The notes under the pieces: generated by a model | Seen by the model: the letters and a program-made list of their open reading frames with translations, nothing else | Told to the model about the DNA's origin: nothing | Database searches by the model: none | Source of the DNA: Spiroplasma culicicola AES-1 | GTDB lineage: Bacteria; Bacillota_I; Bacilli_A; Mycoplasmatales; Mycoplasmataceae | Direction: 5' to 3' | Length of the DNA: 64,000 bases | NCBI RefSeq assembly: GCF_000565175.1 | Contig: NZ_CP006681.1 | Location: forward strand, 1,054,001 to 1,118,000 | Position numbers and translations under genes: made by a program | Shown: in pieces, positions 9,014 through 21,600 of the stretch | Numbering within the stretch: position 1 is the stretch's first letter | How the letters are laid out: each line of letters starts with the position of its first letter

Positions 9014-11869
9014 TGATATAAATAACTTTTTAATATCATTGTTTTTAAATTTAGGCATTATACCTATCTTACTATTTTCATTTAAATCTATATTATGTAA
9101 AAAATATCTATTTTGAGTTGTTTCACCAATTCTATATCATTTTTCATTATAGAAAATATAAATTTCATAGTAATCAATTGCAGAACTACCATTTACTTCT
9201 CATGAAAATCTTAAATTTGTATTATAAGAGCCTTTTCTTTTTATTGTAAAATCAGAACTAAAGGCTGTGATATCAAAATCAACATCTTCTTCTTTATATT
9301 TATTACTATTATTTTTAATTGCAAATTCTCCAATATTAAATTTGAAGTTATTTTCACCAATAGAATTATCAATTTGCAGTCCTATTTTAGAAATACGATT
9401 ATTAGCATTTATATTTTCTAATTCATTTGCATTAGCGCTTATTCTAACTCAATTATCTGCAAGTTCTTTTGTTTTAGAATCTAAAACTTTAACGTCCCCA
9501 TTTTGAGTAGTAACCATTATTTTAGTTTGTTCGGCAATGTTATTTGTATCACTACTTTTAACAACAAAACTAATGTCATAATTATTTTCTTGAAGGTTAG
9601 CACCCATTAAATTTAATTTATAAGTGCCTTGCTCTCAAATACCTTCTTTGACCTTTCCTTCATTTTTATTAAAATCATATCCATTTCCAATTGATAAAGA
9701 ATTTCCTTTTTTATAAACATCATAATAATCATAATAAACATTTAATTGTCCATTATCTGTTATTTTACTTCTGTATTCAATTCCATCATTAGTTAAAGTC
9801 TTAATACTATTTTGACTTACTGTATCTTTTGAGAAATCTCATTGAAATGTTGGTGCCACATCACTAATCCTTGCATTTGATCATGGATAATTTTTAAATG
9901 AAGATTCTATTTGCCCTTCTTCATTTCTTGAGACAAATTGTGTTCCAACTCCAGTTGAAAAATTTGTTGTTAATTCATCAAAATCAACTTTTTGCTCATT
10001 TCAACTATTTTCATCAAGAGAAGTATCAGTAATAACTGTCATTTCTTTAAATAAATTACCAATACCATAGCTGTAATCATACTTTCCACTTTCTTTATTA
10101 AAAATATATTGTGGATTTTTTTCAAAATCAATTTGATTATTTGGTTTTAAAGATTGTAAATCTATTCTAGGATCAAAAGCAATCACATCAAGTAAGCTAA
10201 CATCATTGCTGTATGAATTATCTTTAAGAGTATTTCAAACAATATCTTCAAATTCTTTTTCATTTGTTTCTTCATTATAATTTTGTCAAAATTGCTCATA
10301 ACCAGTATCACCATTTGATAAATAACCGTTATAGCCACTAAATTGATAAATACTATATTGATTTGAAATAATGTTTGCCTTTAATCAATTATTTATTGTT
10401 TTGTCTTTTGAACTAAATAACTTATTTTTTGATTCTAAATAATTGAAAATATCATTTGCATATCTATGTGTTGCTGAGTTACTATCATATGATGTTAGTG
10501 AATATGCAGGGTCTTCTGATAAATCAAATGACATTTCATAATTTTGATCTCCATAAACATTTTTTAGTTTATATAAATATTTTCGCAAATCATTATTACC
10601 AATACCTAAATTATTTTTTTCTTCATTAAACATTGCATAAATTCTATTTTTAAATGTTGGACCTAAATCAGCTTTTAAATCAAAAAATTGTTTTTCATAT
10701 CCAGGATATTGTCTATTAAAGTCCATTTGAAATAAAGTATTATTTACTGAGTTTTCTCCAAACCCAGTAGTTGTTCCATCAATTGCTTTTAATGTAGTTG
10801 TGGGATCTCCCCCTAAAGAACCACTTAAATCAACTGAATTTCTATTTTTATAATAAATAATATTCAACGATTTATTTTGTTCTTTTTTAATTTCAGTAGC
10901 TTTTTTATTAAATTGATTAATTATTTTATACATATCTTCTTGATTAATAACAGAACCATTTGGTCCTCCACCATTAGCTTCATCATTAATAAATCATCCA
11001 TCAAAATTAAATTTTAAACATTGTTCTATTAAAACATCCACAATTTTAAAATTTCCTTCTGCATCTAACTCAAACATTGTTTTTAATTTTTCTTTTGTAA
11101 CATCTTCTCATCCAGATAAATATAACAGACCGTATGATGGAATACCATTCTTATGTAATTGCTCTGTTAAATCAGCATGTGGAGGCGACATTCAACCTAA
11201 ATTTGAATATGTACTTCCTCAACCAACTAAATTATGAATATATGAAAATGAAGCTGGTACTGCATTATACGGTTTTTTTGAACCAACAATTGAACTATTT
11301 GAATTTGGTTTATTTTGTAAGCGATTATAAAAAACTTGTCCTTGTTGATCTGAAGTACTTGATCTAGCAACAAAATTTCTGTTTTTTAAATCAGTTGTTG
11401 CAACATTATATTCAGAATCTAAATCATTATTATTTCAATCTAGAACAGAATTGATATACTCATATCTTCTAGAAGCTGAAGAAATACCATAATCTGATCA
11501 CATATTCCCATTTGGTCTATAAGTTTTTACAATTGGTGCTCCAGTTACTCCTTGTTTTTTAATAGCATTTTTTGTTTTATATCCTGTTGAATAATTATCA
11601 TAATTAAAAATATCATCAATATTTCCCGAATTAAATTGATTAATATTTATCATTTCTATATTTTTTAAATCATTTTCTTTTAATTGCATATCACTTGAAT
11701 CAAAAATATATTCATAGCCATCACCAGATGGGTCATTGACCCAATCATAATCTGGTAAACTTGATAAATAAGGGCGAGAACTAACAGTTCCAATATTACA
11801 TGAAATAACAGTTAGAGTTGAAGTGAGTACAATTGATTGTGCAAGGATTAATTTTAATAATTTTTTCAT
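9005..11869 (-). CDS. GH85-type endo-beta-N-acetylglucosaminidase lipoprotein
   Basis: 954-aa surface lipoprotein. The signal MKKLLKLILAQSIVLTSTL ends in a VISC lipobox (C24). Residues about 185-310 match glycoside hydrolase family 85: WMSPPHADLTEQLHKNGIPS, then a YGLLYLSGW-like strand, and FDGWFINDEANGG with the N-x-E catalytic pair (N295, E297) used in the substrate-assisted mechanism. The C-terminal half looks like beta-sandwich modules (a galactose-binding-type region near 640-830 and an Fn3-like end). GH85 enzymes cut the GlcNAc-GlcNAc core of N-linked glycans. Last gene of an operon with an ABC-2 exporter, behind a poly-T promoter. Family call from motifs only. Confidence 0.85.
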
Positions 11870-11883
11870 TTTTTTGCTCCTTT

Positions 11884-12741
11884 TTATAAACTATTCATTT
11901 TGATAAAAAATAATGATGAAAACATTGCTCCTGTCAATACAAAGTATTGAAGCATTGACATTGGTATTATTAATATTGGATTTGATGTTCCAAAAGTAAA
12001 CGGAATGTCGATATAAGTACTGTAAATGATATATCGAATATTATTTAGATTTATACCCAAATTTACATATGATGAAAATAATAACCATTGAATACTCTTT
12101 ATGGGATTAATGGTTCCTAACAAATTATAAACAGATATTCAAGCATTATTACTATTTAGGTTTGGATCAAAGACATCTGAAAAGACCATAAAATAAATAA
12201 TTATAAATAAATTAATAGTTTGAATTAAAAGAATTTTTTTTAAAAGAAAACTAACAATAAAAGAAATTATAAAAACAAAAAAACTTAGAAATGTAATTAT
12301 AAATAAAATTGCAATATATTGTTCAATATTTTGTAATAAGCTTATGGATTTTATAAAATTCTTATTAATTAAAAATAAATCAATAAAACTTCCCATTATA
12401 AACATTGAAATATAAGTAATAAAACAAAATACTAAAGATAAAATTCAAAGACCCAATATTACTTGTCATTTTTTAATTTCAAATATTTTAAATTGCTTAA
12501 TTAATATGCTTTCTCTTCAATCTAATATAATTTTAGAAATGGGCATTAAAGTTGTAATTGGACCAATAATTGTTAAACCAAGAATAGCACATTTTTGAAA
12601 ATTAGTAATTTTTGTAGTTCCAAAACTAGTCATTATTAGATATGAAAATGAAAATAATATAATTGGTAAAATAAATATAAATAAATAATTTGTAATAGAT
12701 GAAAATGATGTTCTAAAAATAAATTTAATTAGTCTATTCAT
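11884..12741 (-). CDS. ABC-2-type permease subunit
   Basis: 285 aa, about six hydrophobic spans, N-terminus MNRLIKFIFRTSFSSITNYL. The topology and place (directly after another permease and an ATPase) suggest the second transmembrane subunit of a heterodimeric ABC-2 exporter. No sequence motif fixes the substrate. It starts 3 bp after the first permease gene, and its stop is 14 bp before the GH85 start. Confidence 0.65.
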
Positions 12742-12744
12742 AAA

Positions 12745-13605
12745 TTAATTACCTTTCCATTTAAATAACTTGATATCTAAATAATAGAAGATGGGAATAA
12801 GAACAATTGGTAAAATAAAACAGAAATATATAGAATTTATAAAAATCATTTTATTTTCTAAATTACCTTGAACAATTTGTTGAATCCCTCCTTCATAATC
12901 AATAAAAGCGAATGAATTTATTAATAAAGATAACCAACTAATATATTTGAAAACATTTATATATCCCAAACTAGTTATAACTTTACTTGAACTTGTTACA
13001 AATGAAGGAATTACTATATCTGAAAAAAGAATTATGCTTAAAAACAAAATTATATTTATTACTTTAGAAAGATTCTTTTTATTAATAAGGTCAATTACAA
13101 ATAAAAAAATACTTACAGACAAAATTGTTAAAAATATATTTATTGTAAAATTCCAAATTCAGTTTCAATAGTATAAATTTCAAATATTATTGAATGCTTC
13201 TTGTTTAAAAACAATACATAGCATTCAAACAGCCAAAAAAGAAATAATCAAATTACAAATAGATAAAATAATTGTATTTACCACTATACCTAACATCAAA
13301 TTTTTAGCATCAATATTTACCATTTTCATTCTTTGAAGTATTTGACTATACTTCATTTCAATTAAAATTATTGACATAAATAGGGAAGCAAATAGTGAAG
13401 TAATTAAGAATAATGACATTATTTGTGGTGGAAGTACCAAATATGTTGCATTATATCTTCCAAATAAAAAGATTACTGTAAATATAAGTATTACAGGAAT
13501 AAAAATATTAAAAATTCATGTCCTTTCTTGCAAAAAAACGCTTCTAGCAATTAAAGTAAAAGTTTTATGGAAATTTTCTTTAAAAATACTAAAATTATTT
13601 TTCAT
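12745..13605 (-). CDS. ABC-2-type permease subunit
   Basis: 286 aa with about six spans. The start MKNNFSIFKENFHKTFTLIA has the cytoplasmic amphipathic opening often seen in ABC-2 permeases. The gene overlaps the end of the ATPase gene by 11 bp, so translational coupling is likely. It contains several UGA Trp codons. Substrate unknown. It probably pairs with the next permease and the ATPase to form a complete exporter. Confidence 0.68.
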
Positions 13606-14290
13606 TTTGATAAAAATCCATTAGCATCTTTCTTAAACTTCCATTTTTTTCTTTTATATTTTTAATTGAATCATCAAGAAAAACTTCACCTTTTTTTAAC
13701 AAAATAACCCTGTCACACACTTGCTCAATTTCTTCTGGAATGTGTGATACGTTTATTATTGTAGCTCCTTTTATTTTTCTTCATTCATTAATAAAATTAA
13801 CTATTTTAATTTGCATTTTTAAATCCAATCCAGTAATTAATTCATCTAGAATTAATAGTTCTGGATTTTTAACCATTGATAAAAGACAATTAAATCTTTG
13901 TTGTTGGCCTCCTGAACAATAAGAAATTTTTCTTTTAATTAAATCTCTTAATTCAAATACATCAATTAATTGATTTATGTACTCGTCATTTACTCAATTA
14001 GTTCCAACTAGAAAATTAAAAATATCTTTTATTTTTGTACCCGCTGGTCAATTACTTTTTTGAAATTGTAAACCAATATTTTTAGAGCTATTTTCTTGAT
14101 CACTTCACTTTATGTTTCCCGCTGTAGGTTCAATTATTCCAGCAATAATTTCAACTAAAGTAGTTTTACCACATCCATTAGCCCCAACCAGTCCAATTGA
14201 TTCACCTTTTTTCAGATTAAAACTAATATTTTTAAGAACTGGTGTATTTTTTTTATATTCTTTACATACATTTTTCACTTGTAATATCAT
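13595..14290 (-). CDS. ABC transporter ATP-binding protein
   Basis: 231 aa. Walker A GANGCGKT (about 38-45), ABC signature SGGQQQR, Walker B LLILDE followed by D-loop TGLD, and the H-loop His in NVSHIPEE are all intact. The chosen ATG (MILQVKNVCKEYKKN) lies behind AAAGGA. An upstream GTG in frame is possible but gives no better family fit. It overlaps the lipoprotein gene by 29 bp. Close in type to the NBD of the fused transporter at 28610-30184. Confidence 0.9.
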
Positions 14291-15554
14291 TTTCTTTAAT
14301 CCTTTCACATTGTTTACTGTCCAAAGTCAATAAAAGATTCCATACTTCAGAAATAAAATCATTAATCCTATTATCAAATTGTAAAATAGGATTAAAATCA
14401 AGCTTTTCTCTATTCGATAAATTATTTGTTGTATCTGCTAAATTTTCTTCAACTGGTACATTTAAAGGCATATTTTGGTCAATAGTTAGACTAACAGTTG
14501 TTTCAGAATCTTCCATCATTATAGTAAACATACTAAAAGCTGATTGAAATTTATATGCATAATATAATAAATCAGAACTTGTATCACCAGAATATTCACC
14601 ATTTCTTAAAGAAGAAAAACCTTTTAATAAGTTAACTGGTTCTAAATTTTCTGGTTTATCTTTGATTTCTAACAAAAGAGTCATATAATTTCCAATTATT
14701 TCAGTATAAGCTAAAATAAAAGAAGTTAATGTTCATGAAAGTAAATTAATATTTTTAGCATATTCATAATTTAATCAAAGTCCTAATTTATAAATTAAGA
14801 AAGATTTATTATTTTCTGGATTATAATCAGCAATTTGAATTGCCAATTTTGTATTACCTCAAAAATTTGGTTTTGTAATAAGTGTTTCACCTGTTAAAGG
14901 ATTATTGGCAATAAAGCTTAATTTAATCTCCTTACCATAATCAGTTTTTAAAATTTTATCTGTACCTTTGAAAAAAATATTATCAGTACCATTATTTATC
15001 AATCTATAAAATCTTATTTCTTCATTATTATCAATATAATCGTTTTTATCTAAATTTAAAAAATCAATTTTAATGCTTTCTTCATAGTTAACATATAAAT
15101 TAAAACCATTTTGTTCCAATGCTGCCCAATTAGGAATTTCATAAGAATTAACTTCACCTAATTTAGTAACTTTTGGATAATAATGTGCAAATGGTTGCTG
15201 AGCAAAATAAACAGCATCTATTAATGTTGACTTTACATTAATAGGTTTTTTTAAATTAACATCTTGATCAATTTTTTCTTCATTTATAAGTTGGGCATAA
15301 AATTCATTATATTTTTTAATTCAATCATTTTGAATATTGGTTAAATATTTTTGCTTTAAAATACCCACTTCATTTTGCATAATTCTTGCAATTTCAATAT
15401 TATCTGTATCTTCATAATTAATTCTTCTAAAATTTAATAATCTATCTATTTCATCTTTTCCAAAAATAGAACAAGATGTTGATAAAAATGTAGATATGGC
15501 AAGTATTAAACTTAGGGTCAAAAAAGTAATACCCCTTAAAAGTTTTTTAAACAT
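14262..15554 (-). CDS. Lipoprotein of unknown function, first gene of GH85/ABC operon
   Basis: 430 aa. Signal peptide MFKKLLRGITFLTLSLILAI with a lipobox-like STSC at C28. The mature part is soluble with no recognisable family; the C-terminal region carries CERIKENDITSEKCM with two Cys. It lies directly behind a poly-T promoter and overlaps the ABC ATPase gene. The context suggests a surface component served by or working with the exporter. Function unknown. Confidence 0.7.
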
Positions 15555-15603
15555 TTTCTATTCCCCCGACTGAATATATTTAATTCTTATTTTAGCTCTT
15601 GTT

Positions 15604-15631
15604 ATTATAATAAAAAAAAAAAAAAAATCAA
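15604..15631 (-). promoter_or_regulatory. Poly-T spacer promoter c (TTGATT-16-TATAAT, T16)
   Basis: On the minus strand, TTGATT (15626-15631) and a perfect TATAAT (15604-15609) are separated by 16 bp that are almost entirely T (T16 run, 15612-15627). This is the clearest case in the window. It drives the operon of lipoprotein, ABC exporter and GH85 enzyme. The layout matches the poly-A spacer promoters of phase-variable vlp genes in Mycoplasma hyorhinis (established knowledge); switching here is inferred. Confidence 0.7.
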
Positions 15632-15696
15632 CTAAGGAAACTAAGGGTTGTATAAAATGTTGCTCTTATAGTTGTAAATTAAATACCTAAGTAAAA

Positions 15697-15720
15697 TAAA
15701 AACTCCTATTCAGGAGTTAA
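15697..15720 (-). terminator. Terminator of the phosphatase gene
   Basis: Stem AACTCC/GGAGTT (15701-15706 and 15713-15718) followed on the minus strand by a T-rich run. The gene's TAG stop is within the hairpin. Confidence 0.8.
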
Positions 15721-16206
15721 ATTATTATATGGATAATCTTTTTTCAATAATTTCTTTCAACCAAAAATTGGTGTGAAATCAGGATAAATTTTTAAGAATT
15801 CTTGTCTTGATTCTTTGTAATTATTTCCTTTAATTAAATTATTTTTAACACAATACATAAAGACATGTGAAGCACTTCTATTTACACCATAAATACAATG
15901 CATATAAACTTTTTTACCCATATCTAATGAGTTCTTCATTAATTGAAGAATTTTAGAAATAAATTCTTTATCTATATGTCTATACATTGGTCTATCTGGT
16001 AATGTTGCATATGTTGTAATCCCATCTTGATAAAAATTGAATTTATTAATTTTTTCTTTTTGTGGTTTAAAATGTTTTTTTGCTAATTCAATTGAGCAAT
16101 TGATTATCATATCTTTATTTTCTGGAAGATTATGCATATCGCCTAACCAAAGATGATTAATAATCTCTGTTTTTGTTCTCTTAGTTATTCAAGAAAGAAC
16201 ACCCAT
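15706..16206 (-). CDS. Dual-specificity/PTP-like phosphatase
   Basis: 166 aa. The CX5R phosphate-binding loop is intact: HCIYGVNRSAS, with nucleophile Cys and Arg spaced as in dual-specificity protein phosphatases. A plausible general-acid region (DLPDRPMYRHID-like, here TLPDRPMYRHIDKEF) lies upstream. No signal peptide, so it is probably cytoplasmic. Substrates could be phosphoproteins or other phosphoesters. It has its own TATAAT promoter and terminator, hence monocistronic. Such phosphatases are uncommon in small Mollicute genomes. Confidence 0.8.
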
Positions 16207-16231
16207 CTATTATCCCCCTAATACTCAAACT

Positions 16232-16260
16232 ATTATACAATACAATTATTGCATTTTTAA
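16232..16260 (-). promoter_or_regulatory. Promoter of the phosphatase gene
   Basis: Minus strand TTAAAA (16255-16260), 17-bp spacer, TATAAT (16232-16237), followed by AGGGGGAT and the ATG at 16206. Confidence 0.65.
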
Positions 16261-16312
16261 GAATTTTAGAATTATAGACTTTATCTCAAACATTAAATAT
16301 TATAATAATTAT

Positions 16313-18706
16313 TTAAAATCCATAGTTTTTTATTAATCATTCAATATACGTTGATTGTCCTGATAAATCATCTATTCATTTTTTGTTATTATCATAATAA
16401 TTTAAATTTCATTTTTCATTTAAATATCGAATTTCTTTTTTAGAATCCTTATTTAAATTAAGAATATTTTCGATTTCTTCAAATTTTATATCTTTCTCTT
16501 TTAAACTATTAATTTTATTAACTGCATTTACACCATTAACCATATTTTGATATCTTAAACTATCAAGCATATTTTCACCATCTCCTGGATAAATATAAAA
16601 TGAATCTCCTGGTTCTTTAGTAGGGTCCAATACATATCCATCAGATGATATATCATTTTTATAGCCATCAACTTGATATCTATCATATCCCTGTGCTCCT
16701 AATTTATTAGCAAATAACATTGACCAAAGCATTTCATATCCATTGCTAGTTAAATATGCAGCAGGTCAATTATTTCAAGAAGAATAAACATGCGTCATCT
16801 TATCCTTTTGTTCTCTATCTTTAAAGTAATTTGTTAAATCATCAATCTTTTTTGATTTAACAAAATTATAAATAAATTCTCTTTGTTGTAATGTTATTTC
16901 ATCGTAAACATCTAATTCTTTTAAACTCTCATAATCAAAAGATTTAATATTAAATTGTCAACCACCATATAAATGATTTTTTCACAAACCTCTATATTGA
17001 GAGTCAATATCTTTAAATATATCAATTGATATATTATTTACTTCAGCAGAAAACTCATCAAATGAATAATATAATTGCATTCCTTCATAAATATTTTGAT
17101 TTTCAATAACATGTTGTGATAAATCATCTCTTAACATTGGAATAAAAATTTCTAAAATGCTTTTACCATCTTTTGTGATTTTTCCAGCACTATCAACAAA
17201 AGGAGTATCAACAGACATTTGTATAGCCCTTTGTGAGGCTTGGTTTTTAATGAAAAAATTAAAAATCCCTGTTAATGTTCTAGAACCCATTGGAATATAA
17301 AGCTTTGTAATTCCATGTTCTCTTAGAAATTTAACATAAATATCTAAAATTTTAAAATCTAAAATTCATGAACCATAATTTTCTAAACTATCAGCCATTT
17401 TTTCAACTGATGAATAATCAATATAGTTAAGAATATTCTCATCCTCTGTTTCAAAAATATATTTAATAAAGTTTCCCAAACCAAAATTTGGAAGTGAAAT
17501 ACTTTCAAAATTAGATTTTTCGCTCATTTCTTGCATTTTTCTACCAATAATGTCATTTTTATTTATGTTTGTATCTTCATTTAGATATCTTGGTAAAGTT
17601 CTTGAAATATCATCAATAATTTCATGATCATAATCTCCAATTTTATTGATTACATTGTTAATTCTATTTACTTCTTCTTTTTTAGAATCTATTAATTTAA
17701 ATTTAACATCTAAGTAATTTGCAACAGTACCTTGGCTTGTAACATAATTATACAAATTAGATTTTAATCAAACTCTTTTAACTTCCTTATCAAGATCTGT
17801 TACATCATAAACTACTGCATCTTGAGGCATATTTACATTTTTTTCTTTAATTAATTCTCTTAACTGATTAAAATTTTCAAAATCAATTGCATCCTCAATA
17901 CTATATTCAATGGTTCTTACATTCATAACATCATTTAGATTTTTTAAAACATATTTTGCAGAAGAATTTGGAAATCACATCGCACTTGATCCAAATTCTG
18001 ATACTTCTAATTTAAAATCTTGTGATATATTTATTTTCTTTGTAATATTAATTGTTTCTTGAATATCATTAACTTTATAGTAAATTTTAATATTAATATC
18101 TTCAGAACCATATAAGTCTTGTGATTTAAAATTTAATAAAATTGGTTGAAAATTATACTTCATATTACTAAGTTCATTAGAATTTGATACTTCATCAAAT
18201 GTAATAAAATCACCTTTTTGTATCAAATCATTTCCCGCAGTTGTAACATTATTGGCCCTAATTGGATTTAAAATATGTGATGAAACTGTTGACAATTGAT
18301 TTCCTATTATTTCAACTTTAATATCTGTTATATCCTCTTTATCGTTATTTTTAAATAAAATAACTTGCTCATTAAAAGAATCATTTTGTCATAAATTTAC
18401 TTCTCTATTATAAATTTTAGTTCGCTTTACATTTTGTGCATCACCATAAAAACTTGTAATATCTTCTTCAATTTTGTAAGTTGCATAATTAAAAGCAGAA
18501 TCACCAAAAAAATATGATAAACCACTTTCATCTAATAATTCACGTTTGTCTTCTTCTACTAATGGTCCACTTTGTCAACTTAAATTTTTTACGCTATGTA
18601 AATTACTTTTAGTATGACTTATAAGTAATACTATTGTAGGCACAACTACTGCAATACCTAACAGTGAACATAAAACAGAAGTTAGTATCACTTTTGATTT
18701 TTTCAT
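16313..18706 (-). CDS. GH123/DUF4091-like surface glycosidase (copy 1)
   Basis: 797 aa. An N-terminal hydrophobic anchor (MKKSKVILTSVLCSLLGIAV) has no clear lipobox. It is a paralogue of the protein at 25007-27286: shared order is an N-terminal FNY...FYGD.QN block, an Asp-Glu pair in a YSFDEF context (D550, E551), a YSSWNNWPA strand, and the C-terminal PGDSFYIYPGDG...SLRYQN block (699-720) typical of DUF4091/GH123 proteins. GH123 enzymes remove beta-linked GalNAc, and the D-E pair is their catalytic site. Activity here is inferred. It starts 47 bp after alaS without a visible terminator between them. Confidence 0.68.
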
Positions 18707-18753
18707 AATTTTATTCCCTCTAAGTTAGATTTAAAAATAATAAGTATTTAGCT

Positions 18754-21429
18754 TTAAACTATTTTTCCTTGTGCAAAAGTAGTATTTCCCCCACCCTTGG
18801 CACTAAATTCTTTTGTGTTTTTAAATATTTCTATAGCACTAAATTTATCAGTTATATTTTGTGCAACGCTTACAATATAAACTTGCTTTTCTTTATTCAC
18901 TATTTTTAAAACAAGATTTTTATGTGTATTTTGTAATTCATCTGAAAGTGCTTTCATTTCTTTCATTTCTAAATCACTTAAAATTAAAGTTAGATAATTA
19001 ATATCCTCTTTCATTTCTGGGGCAATTGACTTGTATGGTGCAATTTTTTGACCAGTCATGATATCTTCAACTGATTTTTGATATAACTTAAATAAATTTT
19101 TTAATTCATTTACTTTAATCTTAATAATTGCTAAATTTTCTCTTGAAATTGCCATATTCATAATAGTATTTATTTCATTATCAATTTGTTCATTTGCAAC
19201 AACATGTTTGAAAGTATTAAATTTATCAACTGCAGGTCTTATTTCTGCTTTTTGTTTTGCAAATTGCTCATTTAAAAATGAAGCAACTTCTTTATGACTA
19301 GTTACTGCATGATATCGATAAACTCCACTACCTTTTGATTCAATATTTGTAATAAAGAGATCTTCAAGATCTTTTGTATTTTCAATGTGAGTTCCTCCAC
19401 AAAGTTCACATGAAAATTGGCCAAACTTAATTAATCTAACTAAATCACCATATTTATCTGTAAAAATAGCTAATGCATTGTGTACTTCAATTGCCTCTTC
19501 TAAGGTACAAAAGATAATTTCTCTTGGAACAGCTTTTTTAATTTCTCTTGCAACTACTGTATGAATTTGGTCAATTTCTTCTTGAGTTGGTAAGCGATTA
19601 AAAGTAATATCCAATCTTAAACCATCTTGATCATTGTAACTTCCACATTGTAAAGCAACGTCTCCTAAAACTTCACGAATTGCAGATTGCAAAATATGAG
19701 TTCCTGAATGATTTTTCATTGTATAAAATCTTTTATCTTGATTAATTTTGGCAAATACTTGATCATTCAAATTTAAAGTTCCATTAACTTGAACTTTGTG
19801 AATATGTTGCTTATTTGGGCCTGCTTGAACATCTAATACTTGATGATTATTACCATTTGAGTCAATTAAAACTCCATTGTCTGGTGCTTGACCACCTTTT
19901 TCAGCATAAAAAGGTGTTTTTTCTAAAGTTAAAAAGACAATTTTGTCTGTTGCTGACTTGATTTCTTGTTCATCAATAAACATGAAATTAACTTTTGTAT
20001 CAATTTCTTCTTGTTCATAACCTACAAATTCACTTTCAACATTTAAACCTGTTAAAATTGCAGATTGCTTATTTCAAGCTTTATCATCTTTTCGAGAATT
20101 TCTAGCGACTTCTTTTGCTTGTTCTAATAATTGATTATATTTATCTATTTCAACTTCAACATTCATTTCTGTTGCGATTTCTGATGTTAATTCAATTGGA
20201 AAACCAAATGATTCAAATAATAATAAAGCATTTTTACCTGTCACTTTATTATCTTTTTTAATAATATTTTCTAAATGTTCATAACCTTTAGCTAAAGTTT
20301 GTAAAAAACGATTTTCTTCAATTTCAATAACTTCTTTAACTGTGTTTACTTTTTCTTTAATATAAGGATAAAACTCACTCATTGCAAAAATAACTGAATC
20401 TACAAGTTTATATAAAAACGCACTATTAATACCTAACTTTTTACCATAAACTCCACTTCTTCTAATTAAACGACGAATAATATATCCTCTATCTTTGTTA
20501 CCAGGAAAAACTCCATCACTAATAGCAAATACTACAGCTCTAATATGATCGGCAATTACTTTAAAAGCAGTATTAATTTTAGTTTGTTCTTCACTTGGAT
20601 TAAAATAATTTTCAATTGAATATTTATATTTACTATCACAAAGTTTTTCAACTTCACCAATTGTTGGTAAAAATAAATCAGTTTCAAAGTTAGTTGGTGC
20701 ATCTTGAAAAATTGAAACCATTCTTTCTAATCCAGCACCCGTATCAATATTTTTTCTTGGCAATTCTGTATAATTATTGTTTCCATCATTATTAAATTGT
20801 GAAAAGACAATATTTCAAATTTCAATATATCTATCATTTTCAATATCTTCTTTCAATAATGTTGGACCAATATTTTCTGGATCTCATTGAATTCCTCTAT
20901 CAAAAAAGATTTCAGTATTTGGACCACAAGGACCCTGTCCTACATCTCAAAAATTTGTTTCTCTAGTTCCTTTAAAAATATGATCTGGTGCTATTCCAAT
21001 TTCCTTAGTTCAAATTTCATAAGCATCATTGTCTTCTTCAAAAACTGTAATATATAACAATTCTTTGTCCATATCAAATCATTTTGGTGAAGTTAGCAAT
21101 TCTCATGCCATATGGATTGCTTCTTTTTTAAAATAATCTCCAATTGAAAAATTTCCTAACATCTCAAACATTGTTTGGTGACGTGCTGTTATTCCAACAT
21201 TTTCAATATCATTTGTTCTAATTGATTTTTGAGAATTAGTCAATCTTGGAGATGGAGGATTCATTCTTCCATCAAAATATGGTTTTAAAGTTGCAACTCC
21301 AGAATTAATTCACAATAAACTTGGATCATCAACTGGTACAAGACTTACTGGTTCTAGAAAATAATGATCTTTTCATTTAAAAAAATCTAATCACATTTGT
21401 CTGATCTCATTTGAATTTAGCTTTTTCAT
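18754..21429 (-). CDS. alaS: Alanyl-tRNA synthetase
   Basis: AlaRS, 891 aa, full length. Charges tRNA-Ala. The class II core starts [20 protein letters not shown], with motif-2 region [18 protein letters not shown] and motif 3 ([11 protein letters not shown]). The editing domain carries [11 protein letters not shown] and CELCGGTH with the zinc ligands. The C-terminal [10 protein letters not shown] matches the DHHA1 region. Ribosome-binding site AAGGAG. No T-box leader was seen upstream. Confidence 0.97.
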
Positions 21430-21600
21430 TTGTTTTTCTCCTTAACAAAATTAACAAAATAATTTTAACATAATGTAAAAAAGTATGGTTTTTCTGTTGA
21501 CAAAATAAAAAATAACCTCCCATTTGTAAACTATTTAAATATTTATACAAATATAAAGTTTTAACCTATAAATGTTTCTTGATTATTAATAATTAAAAAT

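Noticed and set aside
14291-14308. Upstream GTG start for the ABC ATPase
   Set aside because: The ATG at 14290 has AAAGGA at suitable distance and matches usual ABC N-termini.
14242-14547. Plus-strand reading frames inside minus-strand genes (also near 4778, 24782, 44668, 52847, 54721)
   Set aside because: They are shadows of recognised genes, without ribosome-binding sites or family motifs.
21430-21600. T-box or other riboswitch upstream of alaS
   Set aside because: No T-box consensus, specifier stem or terminator/antiterminator pair could be seen.
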